This document shows, piece by piece, positions 8,225 to 17,275 of a DNA stretch of 64,000 bases. Below the pieces are notes generated by a model. It did no database searches, was not told where the DNA came from, and saw only the letters and a list, made by a program, of their open reading frames with translations. This stretch comes from Oceanivirga miroungae. Lineage in GTDB: Bacteria > Fusobacteriota > Fusobacteriia > Fusobacteriales > Leptotrichiaceae. Within the stretch, counting starts at the first letter, position 1; every line of letters starts with the position of its first letter. A program made the position numbers and the translations under genes. The stretch covers positions 820,688 to 884,687 of the forward strand of contig NZ_CABWIB010000001.1 of NCBI RefSeq assembly GCF_902505095.1, read 5' to 3'.

Positions 8225-8282
8225 TATTCTTATTATAACTTCTGACTTTTAAAATAAATTAACTTATGCATTTATACAAGCT

Positions 8283-8307
8283 AAAAAGAGTGAGTTGTAT
8301 AACTCAC
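8283..8307 (-). terminator. Terminator of the metal-uptake operon
   Basis: GTGAGTT-GTAT-AACTCAC (8290-8307) directly behind the stop codon of the last gene, followed on the minus strand by CTTTTT. Confidence 0.85.
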
Positions 8308-8308
8308 C

Positions 8309-8734
8309 CTATTTAACTTTACCTGTGTATATATCTTTCCATTCGCCTAATATTTCGTCTTCTTTTATTGCTTTTTCCCAAGCATCTTTTTCTTCTTTTT
8401 TTAATGGTATTCCTTTTTTCTCAGTAACATGTCCAACCCCACCATTAAATATTACTGTATATTTTTTAGTTTTTGGTTTTGGCAATACTATTGAACCATC
8501 TTCATCAAAAACACCTTCAAAAAGAATTAGTTTTCCTTCCCATGTCTTATATGCCCCGTTATAGTTTTTGTCTTGTACAACTATAACTGGTAAGTTATAT
8601 GCACTTTCTCCATTTGAAAATCCAGCTTGTACAAATATATATCCTGGTTCATCTTCTTCTATTTCTATTGTTGGTGCATGAGAAAAAGTTATAAAAGATA
8701 GTGTTGTTATAAGTAATAATAATAGTCTTTTCAT
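8309..8734 (-). CDS. Small secreted protein of the metal operon, DUF4198-like
   Basis: 141 residues. A clear signal peptide (MKRLLLLLITTLSFITFSHA, cleavage near residue 20) is followed by an acidic beta-rich domain with PGYIFVQAGFSNGESAYNLPV and FDEDGSIVLPK segments, which suggest an immunoglobulin-like or transthyretin-like fold comparable to part of DUF4198 proteins. The family label is tentative. It is the last gene of the metal operon and overlaps the stop of the preceding substrate-binding-like gene at 8734, so it is translationally coupled to it. A periplasmic role in metal capture or delivery is inferred from context only. It contains no cysteine and few histidines. Confidence 0.65.
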   Translation of the reverse strand: MKRLLLLLITTLSFITFSHAPTIEIEEDEPGYIFVQAGFSNGESAYNLPVIVVQDKNYNGAYKTWEGKLILFEGVFDEDGSIVLPKPKTKKYTVIFNGGVGHVTEKKGIPLKKEEKDAWEKAIKEDEILGEWKDIYTGKVK

Positions 8735-9600
8735 TATTCCCCCTTTAAGTTTTTTAAGTTATCTAATAAATAAATATCAAGCCCATCTTCTTTCATTAAA
8801 TCTTCATCGTCATCATCTTCTAATGGATAAGCTCCTGTATTTATTAGTATATATTTTTTATTGTTTTTATTTAATATTTTAACTATATCACGTTTTAGTG
8901 GTTTAGATGTCATTATTACATCTATTTGCTCATCATTTAATATATTTAAAATATTATCTTTTGTTATATCATCATAGTCTTTATTAATAGAGTAAATATT
9001 TAAAAAGCCTGCTAAATACTCTATATCTTCTGTTAATAGTATAGCACTATCTAATTCTATACTACTGTATTCTTTAATTAAATTATCGATTTTTTTAAGA
9101 TTTTTATCTAAATTTTCTAGTATTTTATCTTTATCACTTTCAAATATTTTTGCTAAGTCCATAGCTACTATTTTATACATTTTTTGTAAATTATATAGAT
9201 TTAACCAAACATATGGGTTTATTTTAGCTAAATTAGAGTTATATTTTTTAGTTGATATTACTAAACTTGTATTATCACTATATGAATAAGTAGCATCTAT
9301 ATTTATTATTCTAATATTTTCTCTTCTTATATGTTCAAATAGACTATCTTCATCCCAAACCTTATCTAAAGTGATTACAGCTATAGCTTCTTTAAACTCG
9401 CTTAAATCCATTTTAGATAATTCTTTGTATTGGTTTGCTCTCATATTAGAACCTGTATTAAATACGTCTTTTACTTCAATATTTGTATCTTTAGTTAGAT
9501 TTTTAGTAATTGTGTAATTTACTTGATTATTTGTTAATACTAAATTAGATGAATAAGAAAATATTGGCAATATTAAAAGACTTATTAGTAATTTTTTCAT
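8734..9600 (-). CDS. ZnuA-like substrate-binding protein lacking metal ligands
   Basis: 288 residues with a signal peptide (first about 17 residues). The overall order of elements follows the cluster A-I metal-binding proteins, and an NPYVWLNLYNLQKM segment matches the family's NPHVWLDP... stretch, but the ligand histidine is tyrosine. The other ligand positions also appear lost: no H-x-Y-x-P near residue 50, TEDIEYLAGF where T-H-x-A-F/Y-x-Y-L is expected, and MTSKPLK in place of the acidic ligand segment. The C-terminus is acidic (EDDDDED). It follows the permease gene with a shared base. It may be an accessory subunit, a sensor or a metal-independent binding protein. Family membership is moderately sure; loss of ligands is seen directly. 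Confidence 0.7.
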   Translation of the reverse strand: MKKLLISLLILPIFSYSSNLVLTNNQVNYTITKNLTKDTNIEVKDVFNTGSNMRANQYKELSKMDLSEFKEAIAVITLDKVWDEDSLFEHIRRENIRIINIDATYSYSDNTSLVISTKKYNSNLAKINPYVWLNLYNLQKMYKIVAMDLAKIFESDKDKILENLDKNLKKIDNLIKEYSSIELDSAILLTEDIEYLAGFLNIYSINKDYDDITKDNILNILNDEQIDVIMTSKPLKRDIVKILNKNNKKYILINTGAYPLEDDDDEDLMKEDGLDIYLLDNLKNLKGE

Positions 9601-10493
9601 TAGTTCTCCTTTTTTATTCTAATATTTATAGATTTTATTATTACAGTTAATATAAATATAACTGAAGATACTAGTATAATACTTCCACCTGATGGTATGT
9701 TTAGATCTAAATATAAGGGGAGAAGTATTCCTATTATACAGCTTAAAAGAGCAAAGAATATACTATAATAGACAAAACTCTTAAGCGAATTTGATATATT
9801 CTTACTACTTGCTGCTGGGATTAAAAATAAGGCTTCTACTAGAGCTGCTCCTATTATTTTTATAGATGATACCGTAACTATTGTTATTAGGATTATAAAT
9901 AGATACTCTATTAAAACTGTATTTACACCTTTAATTTGAGATATACTTTTATTAAAACTAGACAGTAGCATATGATTATATTTATATAAAACAACTAGAA
10001 GTATAAGAATCGTTGAGATTAGTAATATGTATATATCTTTATCTGAAACTGTTAATATAGATCCAAATAAAACACTTTCTAATATATGTGCATTTACCTT
10101 ATCTGATACTAATATAATTAAAGTTCCTCCTAATGCTATTGATATTGATAAAAATATACCAATTAGGGTATCTTGACCCATTTTTGTTCTATTTCTTGTA
10201 AAATTTATTAAAATAGCAAACATCAAACAATAAGTATATAGTAAAATGTATGGACTCTCATAACTCTCACCTAATAAAACTGCTAGTGCTATTCCAGTAA
10301 GTGCTGCATGTCCTATAGCTTCACTAAAAAAAGCCATTTTCTTTATTACTACCATAGTACCAAGTCCTCCTAATAAAGGGCCTATTAAAATAGACGATAT
10401 TAGAGCATTTACTACAAATGAATATTTGAAGTAATTTGGTAATATGTTACTATCTGCTAATTTAAAAAAATACATCCTAATAATTTCAAGCAT
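9600..10493 (-). CDS. Metal ABC transporter permease (ABC-3 family)
   Basis: 297 residues, about eight hydrophobic segments. The diagnostic ABC-3 stretch is present near residues 37-70: GPLLGGLGTMVVIKKMAFFSEAIGHAALTG split over the first two loops, and later KIIGAALVEALFLIPAA. This family (ZnuB/MntB/TroC) carries Zn2+ or Mn2+ through the inner membrane. The gene lies 1 base after the solute-binding protein gene and overlaps the degenerate homologue. Unusually, no ATP-binding subunit is encoded anywhere in the operon, so the ATPase must be supplied from another locus. The metal cannot be told from the sequence. Confidence 0.9.
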   Translation of the reverse strand: MLEIIRMYFFKLADSNILPNYFKYSFVVNALISSILIGPLLGGLGTMVVIKKMAFFSEAIGHAALTGIALAVLLGESYESPYILLYTYCLMFAILINFTRNRTKMGQDTLIGIFLSISIALGGTLIILVSDKVNAHILESVLFGSILTVSDKDIYILLISTILILLVVLYKYNHMLLSSFNKSISQIKGVNTVLIEYLFIILITIVTVSSIKIIGAALVEALFLIPAASSKNISNSLKSFVYYSIFFALLSCIIGILLPLYLDLNIPSGGSIILVSSVIFILTVIIKSINIRIKKEN

Positions 10494-10494
10494 A

Positions 10495-11388
10495 TTATTT
10501 ATTCCCGTCTAAACTTTTAATTGCATCAACTATATATGAAAAATCTTCTTTTATAAACTTTTCAAAGGCATCTTTTTCATATTTACCAGTAGTTAAATGT
10601 GATAGATGCGCAATTTTAATACCAGTTTCTTTATTTAAAATATTTGCATTCTTAGGATTTGCTCCTAATTCATCAAATAAAATTTGAATATTTTCTTCTT
10701 TAATTTTTTCTATAGTATTTTTTAAATCCTTTGTATTTGGATTTTGAGCATGACTTGGTTCTACTACTAATGAAACAGTCATTCCAAACTCATTTAATAA
10801 GTAGTCATAACCTGCATGTGTTGTTGCTACTTTTAAGTTAGATAGGTTAATTCCATCTAATTTTTTCAATTCTTCTCTTTTTATTTTTCTTAATTTTCTA
10901 CTATAGTTTATTGCATTTTTTACATATGTTTTCTTATTTTTGCTATCATACTCAGATAATTTTTTTGCAATATAGTTTACTTGTTCAATAGACTTTTGAA
11001 TAGATATAAAAGTATGTGGATTTTTTATACCATTTCTTCTTTGCCCTTTAGTATCAAGTAATGCAGTTTCTGTATTTGCATATATTACTTTTAAATTCTT
11101 ATTATCTTTTTTTATAGCTTCTATCATAGGATAAACAAAATCGTCATGTCCTATTCCGTTTACAACTATATAGTCTAAGTCTAATAGTTTTTGCATATCT
11201 TTTGTACTTGGTGAATATGAGTGAACATCTACATTTTCAGGTATTATAGTAACAACTTCCATTTTATCATCTACTATATTTGAAACATAACTATAGTATG
11301 GCAGTAATGTTACCCCTATTTTAGCTTTTGCAATACCCATTATACTTAATGTTAAAAAACTAAGTATTAGAGTTATAAGTTTTTTCAT
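10495..11388 (-). CDS. Metal ABC transporter substrate-binding protein
   Basis: 297 residues with a signal peptide (cleavage near residue 22, after IAKA). All ligand regions of the cluster A-I (ZnuA/TroA/MntC) family are visible: NVDVHSYSPS (first His), IKNPHTFISI (second His), ATTHAGYDYLLNEFG (third His) and LFDELGANPKNA (acidic ligand). Three histidines plus one acid favours zinc or a similar metal, but there is no long His-rich loop. It captures metal in the periplasm for the permease at 9600-10493. Its start codon overlaps the stop of the upstream membrane gene at 11388. Confidence 0.9.
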   Translation of the reverse strand: MKKLITLILSFLTLSIMGIAKAKIGVTLLPYYSYVSNIVDDKMEVVTIIPENVDVHSYSPSTKDMQKLLDLDYIVVNGIGHDDFVYPMIEAIKKDNKNLKVIYANTETALLDTKGQRRNGIKNPHTFISIQKSIEQVNYIAKKLSEYDSKNKKTYVKNAINYSRKLRKIKREELKKLDGINLSNLKVATTHAGYDYLLNEFGMTVSLVVEPSHAQNPNTKDLKNTIEKIKEENIQILFDELGANPKNANILNKETGIKIAHLSHLTTGKYEKDAFEKFIKEDFSYIVDAIKSLDGNK

Positions 11389-11912
11389 TATTTTCCCTTT
11401 CCTCTTTCAATATACTCTTTACCTGTATAAGAAATAACTTTTTTATATCTATGAAAATCATTTAGCTTGGTAATATTTTTTTCATAATATATATTGTATT
11501 CATTAGTGTCATTTTCAAATACTAATAAAAAATCTGAATTCTTTTTACTTCTTCCTATGTATATTACATGATCTTTATCTTTTTTTAATTCCCAAGAATA
11601 ACTTTTTTCTACTTCATTTTGAGAATAAAAAGGCTCTATAAATTCATCTTTTAAATCATCTATACTTAAACTGCTAGTATCTTTTAAAAATTCATACGAA
11701 AATGCAAAATTTTTAAGTTCAGAGTATATTAAATTTTCATCATTTGTTAAACTAGTATTTAGTATCTCATTTTTTAATATATGATTTTTTTTACTGACGC
11801 TATGATTTAACCTAAGTAATATTGTAGCAAATAAAATAAGAGATACTAAAGTTAAAAACACATAGATATACTCATATTTATAGTTGCTACAACTTATTTT
11901 TTTTATTTTCAT
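11388..11912 (-). CDS. Single-pass membrane protein of the metal operon
   Basis: 174 residues. A basic N-terminus (KIKKISCSNYKYEY) precedes one transmembrane helix at about residues 15-35, then a hydrophilic domain with no cysteine. Its place between a DUF4198-type protein and a ZnuA-type protein resembles small membrane proteins (such as DUF6162) found in metal-uptake operons of other diderms, but I cannot confirm that family by eye. It is tightly coupled: 1 base after the upstream gene's stop and overlapping the downstream start. A role in assembling or energising the uptake system is plausible inference only. Confidence 0.6.
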   Translation of the reverse strand: MKIKKISCSNYKYEYIYVFLTLVSLILFATILLRLNHSVSKKNHILKNEILNTSLTNDENLIYSELKNFAFSYEFLKDTSSLSIDDLKDEFIEPFYSQNEVEKSYSWELKKDKDHVIYIGRSKKNSDFLLVFENDTNEYNIYYEKNITKLNDFHRYKKVISYTGKEYIERGKGK

Positions 11913-11913
11913 C

Positions 11914-12714
11914 TTATTTTTCTACTTGTATCCATAAAACAGCATCTAATGATAATTCTTTACCGTCAACTGTTTTTTCACCACCTGCACCAAGAGCTGC
12001 AAATCCCCATTGTCCTTCTTTTGTTGGGATAAATGTAAACATTCCATTATCATCTGCGTATATTTTAGCACTACTATGATTAGTTTTTTCTACATCTGAA
12101 AAATCTCCATCTTTTATATCATAGTTTCTAAATTCTATTTCTATTTCTGCATTTTTTACTGGTTTATTATCTCCATCTACTACTTGTCCTACAAAAGCTT
12201 GATTTACCCAAATATTTGTTGGATCTATATATGAAATTATATCTGGATAACCTTTTTTAGTTTGTTTAGTATGCCACATATCATCATCTACTAATTCACC
12301 TTTATGTAAAAATACTTTTGTAACCTGTTGTATATATATATCTTCTGATGCTTCATAGTATGGACTTGGAACCATTATTAATGACCATATACCACTACCA
12401 CGAAGTCCTAATTTTCTATCTAATGTAAACTTATATGACAAAGCATCTCTAAATTTAGATTTAACTAGCTTAGATTTTGCTTCTATTTCTTTATCACCTT
12501 TTTTAACTACAAATGATACTACATCTTTAATATTACCATTCATATCTTTTCCTATATCCATAGAGTGTCCACGTTCTGCTGGATGAGTGAATACTATATC
12601 AAAATCAACACTTCTTGTGTCGTTTTCTACATTTAAATTATCTGTATTTATCATTTGAAAATGTGCTAATGACATTGTACTTAATAAACAAAATATTGAA
12701 ATTAATTTTTTCAT
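11914..12714 (-). CDS. DUF4198-type periplasmic protein, first gene of metal operon
   Basis: About 266 residues from the ATG at 12714, chosen because GGAGGT lies 9 bases upstream and a signal peptide (MKKLISIFCLLSTMSLA) begins there; an upstream ATG in the same frame would start inside the promoter -10 region. The mature protein starts HFQMINTDN, keeps the FTHPAERGHSMDIGKD region and ends LSLDAVLWIQVEK, typical of DUF4198 proteins of metal loci (nickel/cobalt/zinc uptake). An N-terminal histidine after cleavage and the HPAERGH segment could bind metal. It leads a five- or six-gene operon with the substrate-binding protein and permease. Family call is good; metal is unknown. Confidence 0.8.
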   Translation of the reverse strand: MKKLISIFCLLSTMSLAHFQMINTDNLNVENDTRSVDFDIVFTHPAERGHSMDIGKDMNGNIKDVVSFVVKKGDKEIEAKSKLVKSKFRDALSYKFTLDRKLGLRGSGIWSLIMVPSPYYEASEDIYIQQVTKVFLHKGELVDDDMWHTKQTKKGYPDIISYIDPTNIWVNQAFVGQVVDGDNKPVKNAEIEIEFRNYDIKDGDFSDVEKTNHSSAKIYADDNGMFTFIPTKEGQWGFAALGAGGEKTVDGKELSLDAVLWIQVEK

Positions 12715-12730
12715 TTTTATTTTACCTCCA

Positions 12731-12774
12731 TAATAATATAGTTTTATTATCAAACTTTTTTTTTATTTTGTCAA
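12731..12774 (-). promoter_or_regulatory. Promoter and possible operator of the metal operon
   Basis: Minus strand TTGACA (12769-12774), 17 bases, GATAAT (12746-12751). A TAATAA-N7-TTATTA inverted repeat (12731-12749) overlaps the -10 and could be a binding site for a metal repressor of the Fur/Zur type; the promoter is well supported, the operator is speculation. Confidence 0.7.
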
Positions 12775-12795
12775 GTAAAATGTTTTAGAGGGTAT

Positions 12796-12823
12796 ATAAA
12801 AAGCAAGCTTTACACTTGCTTTA
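12796..12823 (-). terminator. Terminator of the dap/nucleoside transporter operon
   Basis: AAGCAAG-CTTTACA-CTTGCTT hairpin right after the last permease gene, with a T-run on the minus strand. Confidence 0.8.
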
Positions 12824-12829
12824 AATCAA

Positions 12830-13690
12830 TTATTTTTCATATGGTTTACCACTTGCTTTAGGTGGTATTGCTTTTCCTATAAATCCTACTAATACTATTA
12901 ATGTTAGTATATATGGAATCATTGTTAAAAATTGTTGTGGTACAGCTAATGCGTTTGATTTTGAATAATCACTAAATGCTTGTCCAAAGGCAAATAGTAA
13001 TGAAGCAAGTATTGCTCCTAACGGATTCCATTTACCAAATATCATAGCTGCTAGTGCTATAAATCCTCTTCCTGCTGACATGTTTGTTATAAATTGTTGT
13101 AAAACAACTGTTGACATATATGCTCCACCAAGTCCTGCAAACATTCCTGATAGTATAACTCCCATATATCTATATTTATATACGCTGATTCCTACTGTAT
13201 CTGCTGCTAGAGGGTGTTCTCCAATAGATCTTAGTCTTAATCCAAATACTGTCTTATACACTACAAAGTATGTAAGTATTGCTAATGAATATATGATTAT
13301 TAATACTAATAATTTATTAGCTGTATTTGGTGCACTTGGAGTTGAACCTGCAGAATTAAAGATTGCTTTTATTAAAAATCCTGTTATTGATACAGCAAAT
13401 AAGTTAATTGCTACCCCTGATACTATTTGATTTCCTTTTAAATTTATACTAATCACTGCATGAATTACTGATATTAATCCTCCAATTATTATACCAAATA
13501 ATATTCCTAAATACGGATTACCTGTATATATATTTACAACAGCTGCAGCAAACGCACCACTTAACATCATACCTTCAAGTCCAATATTTACAACTCCTGA
13601 TAGTTCACAAAGACAAGCTCCTACTGCTGTTATTAAAATAGGCGGAGCTAAAATTATAGTTTGTTGCAGTAAAATTTTTATTGTTTCCAT
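12830..13690 (-). CDS. ABC nucleoside importer permease 2 (BmpA-type system)
   Basis: 286 residues, about eight to nine membrane segments, family BPD_transp_2. The N-terminal half has the conserved GACLCELSGVVNIGLEGMML segment, and KGNQIVSGVAIN and GRGFIALAAMIFGKWNP follow; these are typical of the second permease of purine-nucleoside importers (YufQ/NupC type). It pairs with the permease at 13692-14768 and the ATPase at 14761-16281. The lipoprotein that should bind the nucleoside (BmpA-type) is not in this window. It ends the long operon that starts with dapA. Confidence 0.88.
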   Translation of the reverse strand: METIKILLQQTIILAPPILITAVGACLCELSGVVNIGLEGMMLSGAFAAAVVNIYTGNPYLGILFGIIIGGLISVIHAVISINLKGNQIVSGVAINLFAVSITGFLIKAIFNSAGSTPSAPNTANKLLVLIIIYSLAILTYFVVYKTVFGLRLRSIGEHPLAADTVGISVYKYRYMGVILSGMFAGLGGAYMSTVVLQQFITNMSAGRGFIALAAMIFGKWNPLGAILASLLFAFGQAFSDYSKSNALAVPQQFLTMIPYILTLIVLVGFIGKAIPPKASGKPYEK

Positions 13691-13691
13691 A

Positions 13692-14768
13692 CTATTTTTT
13701 CCCCTTTCTATTCATTAGATACTTAAATATATTACCCCCTGCTACTAATATGATAATTAGTGCTTGTATGATATATACAATTTCTTTATCTAATTTATAG
13801 TCAATTTGTAAGCTTTGACCACCAATTTCTAATGCTGCATAAAATATTGAAGCCACTATTATACCAAATGGATTATTATTTCCAAGTAATGAAACTGCTA
13901 TTGCTGTAAATCCAAAGTCTCCCATAATAGCATCTGTATAAACATAACTTGTAGATCCTCCTAATATACGCTCAGCTCCTGCAAGCCCTGAAACAGCTCC
14001 TGCTATACCCATAGATATAAAGGCAATCCATTTAGAATTTATTCCAGCATTTTCTGCTGATGTTACATTATATCCAACCGCTTTTATCTTATACCCTAAT
14101 GTTGTATATTTAAAGAAGAAATATATTAGTATACATACTACTATTGCTATTATTAATCCAATATTTAAACTTTGTTTTGTTATACTTTGAAATAGTGTTG
14201 GCATTCTAACACCTTCACTGATAGGTACTGTTTGTACATTTGAAGATGCTTGGTCTCTCATCGGACCTGATATTAGGTAGTTTTGAAATGGTGATATAAT
14301 ATAGTTTAGCATTATTGTACTTATTACTTCATTTATACTAAATACTGATTTTAATACTCCTGCTATACCAGCCCATATAAATCCAAATAACATAGCTACA
14401 AAAATTGCAACATACATATTTGAGAAATAATCATTAAAATATAAACCAACTATTGCTGCACCGATTCCTCCAGCCATCATTTGACCTTGTACACCAATGT
14501 TAAACATACCTGCTTTAAATGCTATCATAACCCCCATAGATGCAAATATTAATGGTGTTGCATATACTAGAGTCTTTGCTAATCCATTAAATGGATATCT
14601 TGTTGATGTTTGATAAAATGCTGCTTTTATCATACTTCCATATGCATTAAATGGATTTACTCCTTTTATTGTAATTATTATTCCACCTATTACTAGAGCA
14701 ACAAATACAGCTAAGATTGAAGGTAGAATAGCTTTTATCCATAAATTTAATTTCTTGTGCTTAATCAT
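13692..14768 (-). CDS. ABC nucleoside importer permease 1 (BmpA-type system)
   Basis: 358 residues, about ten membrane segments, family BPD_transp_2. Conserved stretches include ATPLIFASMGVMIAFKAGMFNIGVQGQMM, split as LIFASMGVMIAFKAGMFNIG and GQMMAGGIGAA, and later INEVISTIMLNYI and GDFGFTAIAVSLLGNNNP, as in YufP/NupB-type permeases. The start codon overlaps the end of the ATPase gene and the stop is 1 base before the second permease. Nucleosides are the usual cargo of this family (established for related systems); cargo here is inferred. Confidence 0.88.
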   Translation of the reverse strand: MIKHKKLNLWIKAILPSILAVFVALVIGGIIITIKGVNPFNAYGSMIKAAFYQTSTRYPFNGLAKTLVYATPLIFASMGVMIAFKAGMFNIGVQGQMMAGGIGAAIVGLYFNDYFSNMYVAIFVAMLFGFIWAGIAGVLKSVFSINEVISTIMLNYIISPFQNYLISGPMRDQASSNVQTVPISEGVRMPTLFQSITKQSLNIGLIIAIVVCILIYFFFKYTTLGYKIKAVGYNVTSAENAGINSKWIAFISMGIAGAVSGLAGAERILGGSTSYVYTDAIMGDFGFTAIAVSLLGNNNPFGIIVASIFYAALEIGGQSLQIDYKLDKEIVYIIQALIIILVAGGNIFKYLMNRKGKK

Positions 14769-16281
14769 GTAATTTACCTCCTGCCATAAGTATTCCTAAT
14801 TTTTCAGTAGTTGCATCTTTTCTATCTAAAATATCAACTATTTTTCCTGAATACATTACTGCAATTCTATCACTTAAAGACATTATTTCTGATAATTCCG
14901 CTGATACTACTAATATTGCCTTCTTTTTAGTTCTTTCATGAAGTATTGTATTATGTATCATTTCAATTGCCCCTATGTCAACCCCTCTTGTAGGTTGAGC
15001 TGCAATTATAAATTTATTTTCTTTTTCAAGCTCTCTTGCAACAACAACTTTTTGTTGGTTACCACCTGATAATCCAGAGAATACTACATTTGGATTTGTA
15101 GGTCTTATATCATACTTCACTATCATGTCATCAACACATTTATTTATCTTATTATAGTTTAATATACCCTTATTTTTATAAGGATCTAATACACCTAAGA
15201 TTAAATTTTCTTTTATAGTAAATTCATTTATTGTAGCTCTTTTATGTCTATTTTCTGGTATGTGTGATAATCCATTGTCTCTAATGTATTTAGCTGACTT
15301 ATTAAATAAATCAATTCCATTTAAAGTATATGAACCACTATTTGCATCTCTTAATCCTGCTAATACTTCTATTAACTCAGTTTGTCCATTACCTTCAACA
15401 CCAGCTATCCCTAGAACTTCTCCTTCTCTTATACTAAAGCTAACATCTTTTACTTTATCAAAGCCTAGATCATTTTTAGCATTTACATTTTTAAGCTCAA
15501 CAACTACATTACCAATTTCAACTTCTTCTTTTTTTACATTAAATAAAACTTCACGTCCAACCATTAAATTAGCAATTTGTTGTTTTGTAGCATTTTGAGT
15601 AACTAAATTACCTACATCTTTACCACGACGTATTACTGTTATGTTATCAGATAAGTCTAAAACCTCTTGTAATTTATGTGTTATAAATATAATTGTTTTA
15701 CCTTCTTTAACTAGATTTCTCATTATAACATAAAGTTCTTTTACTTCTTGTGGTGTTAAAACTGCACTTGGTTCATCAAATATTAATAGTTCTGCACCCT
15801 TAAATAGTATTTTTAAAATTTCTATTCTTTGTTGTATTCCAACCGATAAATCTTCTACCTTTGAATCTGGCTCAATATTTAATCCATATTTTTTAGATAC
15901 TTCTATAACATCTTCTCTTGCTAATTGCTTATCAAATAAGAAACCATTTTTTTTAGGTTCAAATCCTAAAACCATATTTTCTGCTACAGTTAAAGTGTCT
16001 ATTAACATAAAATGTTGATACACCATTCCAATCCCTAATCTTGCTGCAACAGTTGGACTTGCTATATCAACTTTTTCACCTTTATAAAAAATTTCACCAC
16101 TTGTCATATCATAAAGTCCGTTTAATATTTTCATAAGAGTAGACTTACCTGCACCATTTTCACCTACTATCGCATGGATTTCACCTTTTTTGACTTTTAG
16201 GTTGATATTGTCATTGGCAATAATTTTACCATTTAAAAATGTCTTCCTAACATTTTTCATTTCTAAAATATATTCACTCAT
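14761..16281 (-). CDS. ABC nucleoside importer ATP-binding protein (two ATPase domains)
   Basis: 506 residues from the ATG at 16281, chosen for GGGGAG five bases upstream; a GTG two codons earlier lacks spacing. There are two ABC domains in one chain. The first has GENGAGKST (Walker A), a Q-loop at MVYQHF, signature LSVGIQQRIEI and LLIFDEPSAVL. The second has GVEGNGQTEL in place of a canonical Walker A, LSGGNQQKVVVARE and FIIAAQPTRGVDIG, as usual for sugar/nucleoside-type (YufO/RbsA-like) ATPases with a degenerate second site. It powers the two permeases behind it. It follows asd at 10 bases, linking nucleoside uptake with the DAP genes. Confidence 0.92.
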   Translation of the reverse strand: MSEYILEMKNVRKTFLNGKIIANDNINLKVKKGEIHAIVGENGAGKSTLMKILNGLYDMTSGEIFYKGEKVDIASPTVAARLGIGMVYQHFMLIDTLTVAENMVLGFEPKKNGFLFDKQLAREDVIEVSKKYGLNIEPDSKVEDLSVGIQQRIEILKILFKGAELLIFDEPSAVLTPQEVKELYVIMRNLVKEGKTIIFITHKLQEVLDLSDNITVIRRGKDVGNLVTQNATKQQIANLMVGREVLFNVKKEEVEIGNVVVELKNVNAKNDLGFDKVKDVSFSIREGEVLGIAGVEGNGQTELIEVLAGLRDANSGSYTLNGIDLFNKSAKYIRDNGLSHIPENRHKRATINEFTIKENLILGVLDPYKNKGILNYNKINKCVDDMIVKYDIRPTNPNVVFSGLSGGNQQKVVVARELEKENKFIIAAQPTRGVDIGAIEMIHNTILHERTKKKAILVVSAELSEIMSLSDRIAVMYSGKIVDILDRKDATTEKLGILMAGGKLHD

Positions 16282-16291
16282 ATACACTCCC

Positions 16292-17275
16292 CTAATAATT
16301 TAGTAATTTTTCAGCTATTTGTATTGCGTTAGTTGCAGCACCTTTTCTTATATTATCTGCAACTATCCATAAGTTTAAACCATTTTCAACTGACTCATCT
16401 TTTCTTATTCTACCCACATAAGTTTCATCTTTTCCTTCTATAAATAAAGGCATCGGATACATATTATCTTTATTTTCATTTAATACTACGACTCCTTCTT
16501 TTTCACTAAGTCCTTTTATTAGTTCATCTAGGTCAAACTCATTTTCAAGTTCAACATTACAACTTACAGAATGTGCATACCTAACTGGTACTCTAACACA
16601 AGTAGCTGTTACTTTTAAGTTTTCCTTGCCTAAAATTTTTCTTGTTTCATTAATCATTTTAAGCTCCTCTTTAGTATACCCCGTAATATCGAATTTGTCT
16701 ATGTGTGGTATCAAATTAAAAGCAATTTGAGTTGAAAATTTAGTTGATTTCTCACCTACTAAATTTCTCTCTAGGTCGTTTAAAGCCTCATTTCCAGCAC
16801 CTGATACTGATTGATATGTTGAATATACCACTCTTTTTATCTTATACTTATCATCTAAATATTTTAATGCTGGCATAACTGTTATTGTTGAACAGTTAGG
16901 ATTAGCTATTATCATACTATCTGAAATTTTTTCAGGATTTACTTCCGGTACTACTAAAGGTATATCTTCTCTCATTCTAAAATTACTACTGTTATCTATT
17001 ACAATTGCGCCTTTTTTATTAAATAAAGGAGCATAAACTTCAGAAATACTAGCTCCTGCAGAAAATAGTGCTATATCTATATCATCTTTTATATTTTCTT
17101 CAGTTAACTCTATTACTTGATATTTTTTTGATAAAAACTCTAATTCTTTTCCAGCTGATCTTTTAGATGCGTATAAATACAGCTTATTTACTGGAAAATT
17201 TCTTTCTTCTAAAACTTTTAAAAACGTTCTCCCTACTAAACCTGTAGCTCCAACTATTGCAATATTTTTTTTCAT
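16292..17275 (-). CDS. asd: Aspartate-semialdehyde dehydrogenase
   Basis: 327 residues. NADP-binding loop GATGLVGRTF at the start, catalytic cysteine in ANPNCSTI, the SVSGAGNEAL segment, and the catalytic histidine in VRYAHSVS. It reduces aspartyl phosphate to aspartate semialdehyde, the substrate of DapA at 18019-18891, with which it shares an operon. It stops 1 base from dapF. The product also feeds threonine and methionine, but here the context is meso-diaminopimelate for peptidoglycan. Length and motifs are ordinary. Confidence 0.95.
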   Translation of the reverse strand: MKKNIAIVGATGLVGRTFLKVLEERNFPVNKLYLYASKRSAGKELEFLSKKYQVIELTEENIKDDIDIALFSAGASISEVYAPLFNKKGAIVIDNSSNFRMREDIPLVVPEVNPEKISDSMIIANPNCSTITVMPALKYLDDKYKIKRVVYSTYQSVSGAGNEALNDLERNLVGEKSTKFSTQIAFNLIPHIDKFDITGYTKEELKMINETRKILGKENLKVTATCVRVPVRYAHSVSCNVELENEFDLDELIKGLSEKEGVVVLNENKDNMYPMPLFIEGKDETYVGRIRKDESVENGLNLWIVADNIRKGAATNAIQIAEKLLNY

